Assembly (NCBI RefSeq): GCF_036785885.1
Contig: NC_092323.1
Location: 7,510,501 to 7,574,500, forward strand
From: Coffea arabica
Taxonomy: Eukaryota > Streptophyta > Magnoliopsida > Gentianales > Rubiaceae
Reading direction: 5' to 3'
Length of the DNA: 64,000 bases
The notes beneath the pieces are model-generated. The model did no database searches, was not told the DNA's origin, and saw nothing but the letters and a program-made list of their open reading frames with translations. Position numbers and translations under genes: made by a program. Of this stretch, positions 27,601 through 37,999 are shown one piece after another. Positions within the stretch are counted from its first letter, which is position 1, and every line of letters starts with the position of its first letter.

Positions 27601-28073
27601 TGCCGCCGCCACAGCAGCAGACGCAGATTCCCCAGGCAGCCTTACATGCCTCAGCCGCTTGACCGCCCGGTGGAGACGCTCAAGCCGAAAAGACTCACCG
27701 TCGAAGAACAAAACGGCGTCGTTCTCCTTGTAATCCTCACTGCTGCCCTCAAACGTGACCTTGGGCTTCCCTGCTTGATTGTTTTGAAATTCAACCGTAA
27801 TTCTATTGTCCTTGTTCTTGTGCAATGTTCCCGGTTGATTCTTATCAATTGATGCGGGTTTAAATTCATCTGCCACATGAAAAAAAAAAAATTAGAACCC
27901 AGAAATACCTTTTGTGGCTAATTAGAAATATAGATTTAAATGGTGGGATTACATCGTAAAGTGCAGAACTTGGAAGAAGGCTGGTGGTCTTTGAATGAGG
28001 AGCCTAGGGTTAAATTGTACCATCGATCGGGCAGTGGGGCCGTGCTGGGCTCGTTTTTATTGATGTTTGCCAT
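24624..28073 (-). CDS. EAF-type RNA polymerase II elongation factor
   Basis: Four exons, 28073-27953, 27869-27487, 26536-26494 and 25075-24624, give 332 aa with matching phases (TLRY|EFKPASIDK across the first junction). The N-terminal domain (PDRWYNLTLGSSFKDH, then TVEFQNNQAGKPKVTFEG and DAVLFFDGESFRLERLHRAV) is that of ELL-associated factors, which stimulate transcription elongation with ELL in animals. The plant role is inferred. After an Ala/Ser-rich linker, the C-terminal half is acidic, with an Asp run and a long Ser-Gly/Ser-Asp tract at the end, as in EAF activation domains. It is head-to-head with the small gene at 29167. In Arabidopsis the EAF-like gene neighbours PILS2, which is also nearby here. 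Confidence 0.9.
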
Positions 28074-29166
28074 CTTCTTCTCTTTTTTTTTTTTATCAAA
28101 GAAATGATATGTTAATGATGAAAAGTTGATTAATAGAGAGGCTCATAACAAAAATTCGGGGGCTCTGTAATTTTGGAGAACTGAAGTATGATTGGGGAGA
28201 AGAAGAAGATGATGATAGACCCTGGGTTTCTTCCTGGGTCCATGGTCCGTGAAGCGTTGGAGGCTCGATTTGGTGTCTCCGGACCATGCGCCGGCGAGGA
28301 CAAAATGATCTGTCGTTTTAGGTTCTATTTTAACAAGACTACGTCGTTAAATCTTTAGCCGTGGGGTGGTTGCTAAGGAGGTTAATCAAGCCCAAACTTC
28401 TGCAAATCCAAAAGCGAATCGAGTATTGATCTAATTGAGTCCAGTTTCACTTAAATTTGTCAAACTTGATTTTGATGCGATTGAGCCTAGCTAGCTCCCC
28501 TGAAATTTGTTAGAGTTAATTTTGACTTAATTGATTTTTGAGCTCAATGGAGCACTTAAATCATGCTAACCAATTTGTTTTCGAGAGCTCAGATTAATAC
28601 TAACTTAAAAGTAAATCAAAGTTGTGCTAGCCTAATTGTATGCATTAATAATAATAACCATGATAAAATTTTAAAAGGGCATAATGTTGATTTCACCATT
28701 TTTTTTTTTTTTTGACTAGATGCTGAGCCTTAAGCGAAACCATGAAGTGTTGTAAGTATGGCTTAATGCTTTTAAAGCCATTAAAGTTATTGTCGAATTT
28801 GGTTTCATTATTATTTCAATCGAATTCAAGCTACTTAATTCATTAAAGTTATAAATAATGAGTCTAGATTAAAAGGGTCAACCTCTGTTCAGATTTGATT
28901 TAGTAAGTTCATGAACCAAAATTTACATAAGCTCAATTCGAGTATTCTGTCTTTTATCCCTATGCAAAATTTTGGAGTTCAAATAAATAAATAAAATAAA
29001 ATGATACTTTTCCCAAGTGGTCATAAATTGTTAAGTGTTGGCCTCTTGGATGTTTGTGAACCGAGTCAAAGAATAATCTGTCGACTCGACTGTCCCAATT
29101 CCTTCGATCCCTAATTACCTTAAAGCTAACAGTCCACTGCTCTTCTTTCGAAATTGAGCAAACGAA
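28074..29166. promoter_or_regulatory. Divergent spacer between the EAF gene and the Cys/His-rich gene
   Basis: About 1.1 kb holding both promoters. Poly-T tracts lie at 28083-28093 and 28702-28714. No coding region is supported, and no TATA box is clear. Confidence 0.4.
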
Positions 29167-30106
29167 ATGAGAACCCGAATAGGAGGAGGATCCTGTTACA
29201 GTTTATCAATAGGAATTGCACCAACATGCTTTTCTCTTTTTCGTGGAAACCAAAGAAATATCCATCAGACTCTTGTTTTCCTGAGGTCAGACCGAGATTT
29301 TACTTCAGAGAAGCCATTGCCCGGAAAATACTCTATCCAATGCTCAGAAAAGCAATCCCAGAATGTACTTAGAACCTGCAAAAATTGCAAGACCCAATTC
29401 GACCCTTTGCTCAATCACCCCCGTGCTTGCCGTTTTCACACTGCTCATTTCGGAGGTACGCTTTCCATACATATTTTCAAATTTCGTATTATTCTTCTTT
29501 TTTTTACTTTTCCCCTCTTAAAGTTTACTTACATGCACTGGTGTTGGAATGTGACAATCTCCATTGTTGTGTTCTGCTTAGCTGAGGCCGCTCTTTTCTC
29601 TGTGTGACAAGTCATCTTGTTTGATAAGGTTGATAGCAACTTGGTTAATGCTAGTAATGACAATCCGGTTTTCTAAGATGTTAAAGAATGTGTTGCAATG
29701 ACGCAATGCCATTAGGTTCTCCACAGTCTGATATGAATACTTGGGGAGCCTTGACCTTATGTTTACTGATACATATCCCCAAAGCAAGGTTTAATATGCT
29801 GAGCTGAACAATCCCCCAAAAAAGGCTCTTTTTTTTTCTGCTTCTGCTTAGTCATGATATTCGTTTTATTCGTTCAACAGAGTGTCTTTGCTGGATCCTT
29901 ATCAATGGCTATTTGCCGAATAGAACCAGTCTTATTATTGCTTTTATGCAGGAGAAACAAAGAGGAAGTTTGAGAGTGTATATACTGGGGGAACTATGGA
30001 CACCCCAGACTCTGGGATGGTCTTTCAATACTGGCATTGCTGTGGTTCTGAAGACCCCTTTGACCCCGGTTGTACTGCTGCACCACATGCTTCATATGAT
30101 GATTAA
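29167..30106 (+). CDS. Small conserved plant Cys/His-rich protein
   Basis: Two exons, 29167-29455 and 29952-30106, join as HFGG|ETKRKF to give 147 aa. The N-terminal half (Ser/Arg/Phe-rich, few acidic residues) may be an organelle-targeting leader. The conserved half has CKNCKTQFDPLLNHPRACRF, then HTAHFGG, then YWHCCGSEDPFDPGC and a final His. The spacing of Cys and His recalls CHORD-type zinc-binding modules, in which a C..C, an H and a W-x-CC..C..H close the metal sites. This is inference from the pattern. The C-terminal stretch GGTMDTPDSGMVFQYWHCCG looks strongly conserved across plants from memory. No function is known to me. Confidence 0.82.
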
Positions 30107-32403
30107 AGCCTTGATCTTTTGATGGTATGCATCTTGGAGTAACTCAAACTATTGTTAGCTTTTAGATGATTATTTGGTCTGGGACAGTGTACAGATAACA
30201 AATACAAATTATTTCCTTTCACCGTAGTGAAGAAGAGTTCTATTCATCCTTCGTTGTCTGGTGTCTTGTCTACTAATGTTTTTGTTTACGAAAATTACAT
30301 AATGCTTGGCTGGTTATAGAAAACAAATTAATATATTTACCTCAGAAGTTCATTGATTAAGCTTTGAAGACCATAGCACCATGAGGCTGTAATAGAACTG
30401 CTGTAGGCAACTTTATTGATTGAAATGTTTATTCATGGCATGCATCATATCTTCCATTGCAAAACCTCACAACACTGACCCACCCCCGATCGAAATAAAT
30501 TTTTCATCATATAGAATATCACCCCTGCCAAGAAATCATTGTTGAGGGGATGTAGGAGAAAAAGAAGGAACAAGGAATTTGAGCAAACAGGATAAGCAAT
30601 GAGGATTAATTGTATCTTAAACTGCAGGGATTGAGAGTTATCTTTTATTTCATTTTGAAGCCAAAGATTTAATATTTGAATTCATAGTTCATTGTCTCTA
30701 ACCATGCTGCTGAGAACCAGCAGTCAATCAAGCTGGTTGTTATCAGGTTGGTACTGATCAAATACATACTCTGAAAGTTGGTTCAGCAGGGTAGTGGTTT
30801 AGCTTATATTTTCCAACAGTTTCTGGAAGTAGCATAATTTGACTTATCAGTCCAAATTCTGAGCAATAGCATTCTTGGATATTTGCTTGTGACTGCACAA
30901 TTTCCACCTAGTAAGCTGATGCTAAGGCTACTCATCAATTGTTGAAGCAGTTACTTTGTGTACGGCTTGACTTTAAAAAACATGATCATAATCTAGATTT
31001 GAATAAAAGCCCATTGCCAGACATGAATTTTGTCTTGGAGCAGATAATGCCTTTGCTTGTCCCAAATAAGAAACTGATATCATGTCGGCACAAAATTCTC
31101 CAATAGTTCATTCTTGAGGAGTTGATGATTGTGCAATAAATTAAGGAGAAGTTGTTTGAATAAGGACGATTAGCTTTGCAAGGAAAGTCAAATATCATTC
31201 ATGATTAATTGAATAACATGGCACCACGGAACTTTGGCTCTTTTGGAAGCAAGCCTCAATTAAGGCCCACAAGTTTATGTTTCACGCATGTAATGTAATG
31301 CAATATTCAGAGTTTAGGCTTGGGATTCTTTATGTTCTTATTAGCTTGGTAAACACCAATTGCATGATTTGAGATCTGCGTCGCCGGGACAGCACTTATA
31401 TATATATATATATATATTCTATAACGGTTTCTAGACGTAGCATTGTATCAATTCCAGTCCAAATTCCGAGCAAGTAGCCTTGGTTGTTTGGCTTGAATGG
31501 TAGTATGATTACTAGTAATTTGATATTATATTCTCCTTGCATCGAAGGTTTTTGCGTGACTGGTTATCTTTCCATCTAATATGCTACTGCTATTAGTCAA
31601 GACACAGGAGAACTTATAAACTGTTAAAGCAGCTAAGTAGCAAGGCAGAGTCCGTGTCCCTTGTTGCTTGCGAATTTCTGAAGGCTTGATTCGGCTTCAA
31701 AATGATGCCTCCTGGAAGAAGTGAATTTCTCATTGGAGCAGATAGTGACTTTCCTTTGTCCCAGACAAAGGCCTGATATATTATGATGGGACAAATTTCA
31801 CACCTTCGAATGTCCTTCCTATTCTTGAAGGGCTGATGATGTTAAATGAATCAGGTGAAATTCACACAAAAAGGGACTAGCATTCTCGAAAGCAAGCTCA
31901 TAATTTGGCACCACGCGAGCCTTGATTCGCTCGTCATATTCGACTGCATGTCCTTTCTTGTGTTCGTGTGCTTTTTTCCTTATCTTTGGCTCTTTTTGAA
32001 GCAACTTCAACGAAGGCCATCAACTGTAGATTTTACGCATGTAATGTAGCAGTCTATCAAATTATTGCCCAAATGCTTGTCGTAGAAGAAGCACAGCAGC
32101 ACAGGGAAAGCCCTGAAGAATTGCTGTCGAAGCAATTTGTTCGTGTCACGGCACCTATCTCATCTAGTACCATTTTTATGCCAATTTCTTGCGACTTGCG
32201 GCTACACGGTCAGACGTCCCACACGGCCACGATGTTGACGCAACCATTCATGTCTAAGACAAAACAAGTTACTCCTCCACAACCCCTTTTTAACAAGAAG
32301 AAACCTCTTCTAGCTCCTCAACCTTTATAAACATCACTTGATCGCTTGATCCTTCCCAAGCTCTCACATTCTCTGATAAAGATTCTGATAATTTACTCAG
32401 AGA
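30107..32403. other. Intergenic with a diverged tandem duplication and a putative promoter
   Basis: No coding region is supported over 2.3 kb. Bases about 30835-31325 recur in diverged form at about 31435-32060 (for example TTGGAGCAGATA... and GCATGTAATGTA... in the same order). A (TA)n run is at 31399-31417. The right end contains a plausible TATA box at 32324-32332 for the next gene. Confidence 0.5.
32324..32332 (+). promoter_or_regulatory. Putative TATA box of the gene at 32404
   Basis: TTTATAAAC lies 72 bp upstream of the start codon in otherwise CT-rich sequence. This spacing fits a transcription start near 32355-32360 and a short leader of about 45 bases. Confidence 0.55.
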
Positions 32404-32868
32404 ATGGCTGTAGCGGCCTCCTCTTCTAATTACCTTAAGCTTCCTCCTAGGCCATCTTTGACGAAAAACCATTTTAGCTGTACAATTCATGGGGGCTTAA
32501 CAAGAAATGTTGTCGTCAAAGCAAGAAAGGATGACCACCATGCTCATTATGGAGGCAAGCTCGTGGATGAGAACATGATCGTTCTACGAATGAGAATCAA
32601 GAAAATGAAGACGTTAGAGTCGGGCCATGATCAACCACCTTCAAATTGGATGGGGTGGGAAAAGAAATACTTTGCAAGTCATTACAATGAAGATGTTCTT
32701 GAAGCAGTAGGAGTGCTACAGTCGTGTTTAATGAACGCGAGACCAAGTATGGCATTAGGGATGTTGGCTATTCTCGCTTTAAGTTTGCCAATTTCAACAT
32801 ACGTTCTACTGGTAAATTTTGTAGAGCTGGCCAGGGGATTATTAGATTCTGGTTTCCATCCTCCCTGA
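32404..32868 (+). CDS. Small predicted plastid membrane protein, unnamed family
   Basis: A single-exon frame of 154 aa. The first 40 residues are rich in Ser, Pro, Lys and Arg with no acidic residues, a plastid transit-type start (MAVAASSSNYLKLPPRPSL). A middle part (DENMIVLRMRIKKMKTLE, then PPSNWMGWEKKYFASHYNED) precedes a hydrophobic stretch of about 30 residues (MALGMLAILALSLPISTYVL). This is compatible with one membrane-spanning helix, perhaps two. I recall similar short plant proteins with a WM-WEK motif but no established function. Its layout (transit peptide, short soluble middle, C-terminal helix) is like that of the pair at 60.2-63.4 kb, although the sequences are different. Confidence 0.78.
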   Translation: MAVAASSSNYLKLPPRPSLTKNHFSCTIHGGLTRNVVVKARKDDHHAHYGGKLVDENMIVLRMRIKKMKTLESGHDQPPSNWMGWEKKYFASHYNEDVLEAVGVLQSCLMNARPSMALGMLAILALSLPISTYVLLVNFVELARGLLDSGFHPP

Positions 32869-33361
32869 TGTTGTTGCATCTAGTCTGCAATTATCCAGAT
32901 GCTTTGGAACCAGTATAATGGTTTTAACTTTGATTTCTTCTTAGGCTGAGAATAGTTAGATCCATGTTTTAGGTGGCTTTTCAGTAATAAGTAGCTCCAG
33001 AGTTCATATTCTTCTAGTCTATGTTACTATAACTTAGTATAGCTTTTTTTTTTTGTTTTTGAAGCAATATATATTGCTTATTCATGTGGCATTTATTTAA
33101 CTTCGGACTCCTCCAATATATTTAGATTTGCCGATTACGTTTTTAAAAAGTCTGAACCACCCGTAAGCGTAAAGAAACAAAAATCTTTCATCAGCAGAAC
33201 TTGCTTCATACGATTATTTAATTAAATATGCAAAACCGGTTTATGTCACTAATAAACCAGCACAAATCAAGCTTGTTTTGCTAATTAAAATTGTAGTACG
33301 TGTGACTGGGGCAACTGGAATTGGGTTAGGAAATATACACTGACGTCTTGTTACGTATAAT

Positions 33362-34201
33362 TAGAGGTGTCAAAATGGGTGACTTGGGCGGGTTTGGGTT
33401 GGGTAAAATGGGTAATTGATATAAGTGAGTCAACTCATTTATACCCATTTAATTAAATGGGTATAAATGGGTAAGTCAAAAAATAAATTGGGTAACCCAA
33501 TTACCCATTTATAACCCATTTATTGTAACTTTTTGTAAACTCATTTAAATTCATTTTTGCAAACTAAGTTATCAATTTATACCACTCTTTGTATCCATCA
33601 TTAGTTTTAAATATTTATTTATAATGTTCAATAAACTTAATTACCAATTTTTTTCATTTATACTCTATGTCACAAAATTACCTATTATTTAATAATTGAA
33701 TAATAAGAATATAAAAATTTGAACTAAGTACTATAAAAATTAATATAAAAATTTAATCCAAAAATTTTGAACCCTAACATTTTTTCATATATAAATTTAA
33801 AATTTCATTTTAGAAAGATAAGAAAATAGGCTAAAATTTATCATAAATTAGTAATGCTGAAAAATGAGTAAGTTAACAAACTAAGAGAAAATAAAATAAT
33901 AAGATAAAACCAACAAATAATAATAATAATAATAATAATAATGAAACAAAAGTAGTTAACATCATGACAAAATGAAAAAATTGAAAAAAAAATGGGTGGG
34001 GGAAAAGAAGAGACTTGGGGGGAAGAGAATTCTAAATGGGTTAATTGGGTTTGATGGATTACCCAATAATACCCATTTAATAAATGGGTATTATTGGATA
34101 ACCCATTTATACCCATATACAAAAATTTAAGATACTCATATCCATCTATTCATGAACGGGTATGAATAAATTTAATTAAGTGAGTTGATTTGCCACCTCT
34201 A
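33362..34201. mobile_element. Non-autonomous hAT element 1
   Basis: An 840-bp element begins TAGAGGTGTCAAAATGGGT and ends TTTGCCACCTCTA, near-inverse termini. The flanks CGTATAAT (33354-33361) and AGTATAAT (34202-34209) agree in 7 of 8 bases, the duplication size of hAT elements. Subterminal regions are packed with short repeats of AATGGGTA and its inverse. There is no transposase. An (AAT)n run lies at 33917-33943. Confidence 0.82.
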
Positions 34202-34879
34202 AGTATAATGTACTTTTTTCGGGTAATATATATTTCTTTATTAGCTTTTTGCACCTGGTCCAGGCTGCTGCTCCTTTTTCCTTGCCTCTTAAGAGATGCT
34301 TCTGATGCTGCAGTTTGGTTGCCTTCTGCAACAGGTAATTTCACTGTCAAATCAGCCTTGAAGAAGCTAGTTACTTCACGGGGTAAACTTCCACAGTTTG
34401 ACATTCTGCGAGGTAAAAAAACACGTCCCCCCGCATGCCTCTATACTGTGGTTAGCTTGTAAGTGGCGACTAAGATTTCCAGGGATGGCTTGGCAGGCTG
34501 TGAATCAAAATCGAAATTGATAATTGGAAATTTTGAAATCGGAATTTTGGTATCAGAATTTTCGATCGAATTCGATTTCAAATTCATCAATTTTGAATTC
34601 GAATTTGTTAAATTCAAAGTTCGGTAAATTTCAATTTCATCGAATTCTTGAATTTGGTGATTCAAAATTCCTATTTTGATTTCAAATTCGTTTTCATATA
34701 TATATATATATTAGTTGGCGGCTTGCAGATAGTGGTTGATACAGGCTGTTGTTTCTACTCTGCTGCACAGGAGTCACACGAGCATCTTTTTTTTTTATTT
34801 ATTATTGTTCATATTTTACCCACATCTGGGAGTTTATCTTGAGCAGGTGTTCAGGATTGAAAAGTGCATGGGATAGAGA

Positions 34880-35385
34880 TAGGCCTGTCAACGGGCGGGT
34901 TTGGGCCAAAATTCATTATTTCGAACTCGGACCCGGCATATTAAATTGGATCCGGATTCTACCCGTTTACCCGACGGGCCTTCTACTCTATGTTCCGGAT
35001 CCGAGTCCGGGTCTACCCGAAAAAAAATTATGAAAATTTCTAATTTCTAATAAAAATGAGAAAAAAATATATTTGTACACTGATTTCTAACTAATACAAA
35101 AAAAATCAAATAAGAAAAAAAATCAAATTAACTTTACTCAAATATATCACCCTAATCAAATTATATTGATAAATATACATATTTTAAATTATTAATCCAT
35201 TTATATCCGGATCCGGGTCTAATACGGATCGGAATACTATATTCCGTATCCGACTCATTTTTTTGTTTGACAAAATGGATCCGGATTCGGATCCAGGTAA
35301 CGGAATTAAATCCCTATTCATACCCGCAATAATTTCACGGATTTGAGCCGGGTCCGAGTTTAGATCCGGACCGTTGACAGGCCTA
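34880..35385. mobile_element. Non-autonomous hAT element 2
   Basis: A 506-bp element with termini TAGGCCTGTCAACGG and CCGTTGACAGGCCTA, exact inverses over 15 bases. It is flanked by the perfect 8-bp duplication GATAGAGA (34872-34879 and 35386-35393). Repeats based on GGATCCGG occur inside both ends. There is no coding capacity. Confidence 0.93.
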
Positions 35386-36002
35386 GATAGAGAATTGAGG
35401 GTGGATGATCCTGAACTACCCAAATTCATCCTTTGAATGTAAGGTTATCGTTCAACCTTAGCAAATATACACAACCGGAATGTAAGGTAACTCCACAACC
35501 ATACCAAAAGGCAATTGTTCACTTCCGGTTACCAGGATAGCATTTAATGCAACAATTCACCATATTTGGAGAAGCACAACTATATATGACTCTATGAGTC
35601 AGCTCCAAAGAAAGCTGCTGTCACAAGAAGCTGTTTGCAGTCAGTTAGGACCTCGGGCCGTCTGGAGACAACCAGTTGCTTTCATCTTCTCAAGGCACGC
35701 GGATACGTGTTCTTTGATTGTGATTGGGCTTAAATGATTGAGGCATTAACAATTGTAACACCAATATGCCATCACCAACCACCCCAAAAACTGACGAGAG
35801 AATTGTGGTCCAACCCAATTGGATGTCTTCGTGATAAAGGTCAAATAAGAGTAAATGTAAAGTAGATAAGTCTCAATTAATAAATAAAAAAAAAAGAATT
35901 ATGGTCCAATCCAACGATGAACTACCTGTTTGTCTTTCTCCGTCAACTTGCAAGAAATCACCGTCCAATTTGATTTCTACCTACTTGAGTACGGATTCTA
36001 GC

Positions 36003-36872
36003 TAGGACTGTCAATGGGGTGGGCCAGTCCGAGCTCGGCCCGATAGAAAGCCCGATGAATCCGATCATTTAGTGAATCGATCTGAATCTGAGCCTAAAAA
36101 TTAGGCCCGAATTAAATGTGAGCCGAGTTTGAGCCTTATTAGGCTCAAACCCGATATAGGCCCGGCGCTTTAATTACCTATATATATAATATTTATATTT
36201 TGATATTATGTATAATTATATATCCAAATATATTATTACTAAATACTAAATATATACATAAATTACAAAACACAAAAATACATCTAAAAACTCTTTCATG
36301 AGCTTTCTTGAGAGCCAATATTGGTAATGCATAACTAAATCTCTAATTTTTCTTATTGGTTGAGTAAATTTTTGTATTGGCATAATATTGGTTGATTTTT
36401 TTTTGGTCTGCAAACACAAAAATCATCAAGCATATTTGGATTTAAATCACAAGATTATAAAAAAAGTTTCAACTTTTAAAGATGTATTTGCTTATGATCG
36501 CATGTTTTATTACTATTTTTCATGCATTTTAAATGGATTAAATATAAATATTGTTGAAAAATTTTTGGTTTATATACGTTTTAAGAACTATTATTTGTTC
36601 ATGTTTAATTTTAATATTATAGTCTTGTAAATGTTAAATTAGTTTTACAACTTAATAGTTATAGTAATTATATTAAGAAAATTAAGGAGTAATAAGTGAA
36701 CTTGGGTTAAACCCGATTAAGGCTCACAACCCGAATATTATGTGAGTTGAATATGAGTTTCACATTTACGAACTCGAAATTCATAACCCGAAACCCGAAA
36801 ATGATTCAAATTAAATGAGCTGAACTTGAACTCATTAAAGCCCGGCTCATTAGGCCCGATTGACAAGGCCTA
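36003..36872. mobile_element. Non-autonomous hAT element 3
   Basis: An 870-bp element with termini TAGGACTGTCAATGGGG and ATTGACAAGGCCTA. It is flanked by the perfect 8-bp duplication ATTCTAGC (35995-36002 and 36873-36880). GGCCCGA-type subterminal repeats are abundant at both ends and the core is very AT-rich. No transposase frame is seen. Confidence 0.93.
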
Positions 36873-37030
36873 ATTCTAGCAGACTCAAATAATGGGCCCA
36901 AATCTGTCACACGGAAACGCAGACCCCCGTTCGATTTCGGACAACGTCGCCATTCCTCAACTAATTAAGCAAACAAAACAGAATGAATCATCAAACAACT
37001 ACTACTCCATTTTGTTAGGACTCGGGGCAC

Positions 37031-37268
37031 GGACGGTTGCAGGTGCAACCGTCCCAGGCGGTTTTGGTCATTATCAACTGCGCGTAACTTTCTTTGTACA
37101 TCGCGTAACTTTTTTTTCACAGGATGTATTTTCACAACAGATAGTGGTGGGCCCCACACTTGGCGCGAAAAATCGAGTTACATGGTGTAATCTCAGCCTC
37201 ACAAAATTTTGAGGGCAAATCTTGGCCCTTAACCGTGCAGGGACGGTCATACTGATGACCGTCCCTGC
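37031..37268. repeat. Pair of strong hairpins bounding about 240 bp
   Basis: Bases 37031-37054 form a palindrome (GGACGGTTGC facing GCAACCGTCC). Bases 37237-37268 form a second with 14-base perfect arms and a 4-base loop (arm GCAGGGACGGTCAT). Both share the GGACGGT core, so the block may be a decayed small transposon or repeated non-coding module. No target duplication was identified. Confidence 0.5.
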
Positions 37269-37333
37269 CCCAAATCCATTTTGTTACCACTACGTTACAA
37301 AATCACCTTATAACGCTTTTCCACTAGTAATGC

Positions 37334-37991
37334 TAGGGGGGCGAGGCCGCGGGGGTTGGGGGAGGGGTGGCAATGGGGCGGGGGACACCACCCCCAACCC
37401 CCACCCCATTGCATTTTAATTCCCCCCGCCCTCGCCCCATCCCCCACCCCGACCCGCTTCCCCCGTGAGGGCATCCGTGAAATTAAAAAAATTTTATTAT
37501 ATAATTTTATTATAATTAAATTTGAGTAAATAATCAAGTAATAAAATATCAACACATCATCAAATTATTATTCATCGTAATTTCACAATTGAAACTCATA
37601 AAAATAATTAAACAAAGGTTATTTGAATACATTCTAATATGATAAAACAAATATAACTAAAATAATCAACTTTTCACTTTTGATATAAATGCAATCACTA
37701 AATTATTATTGTATTTTTTTTTAGAAAAAAGTGTTATTCTATTAAGTGTAATTAGGAATTTAACATAAATGTATTAATAAATTTAGGATAAATAATTAAT
37801 AATTTTTATTAATAGACATGTATAATTAGTAGTGTAATTGATAATATCAGTATATATATATATATAATTATGTACATATATATATATTTCAAACAGGTGG
37901 CTAGGCGGGGGTATAAAGAGGGGGAAAAAATTCCCCCCCCACCCCCGCCTCAATGACCCCCGCGGGGGTGCCCGCCCCGTTGTCATCCCTA
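37334..37991. mobile_element. Non-autonomous hAT element 4 with G/C-rich ends
   Basis: A 658-bp element begins TAGGGGGGCGAGGCCGCGGG and ends with the related inverse GTTGTCATCCCTA. It is flanked by the perfect 8-bp duplication AGTAATGC (37326-37333 and 37992-37999). Its 80-110 bp ends are extremely G/C-rich runs of CCCC and GGGG, while the middle is very AT-rich. No coding capacity is visible. Confidence 0.9.
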
Positions 37992-37999
37992 AGTAATGC

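Noticed and set aside
27503-27852. Plus-strand frames opposite the EAF exon 2
   Set aside because: They are antisense to a well-supported exon with family motifs.
33841-34122. Minus-strand Ile/Phe-rich frame
   Set aside because: It lies inside hAT element 1 and comes from an (AAT)n repeat and AT-rich sequence.
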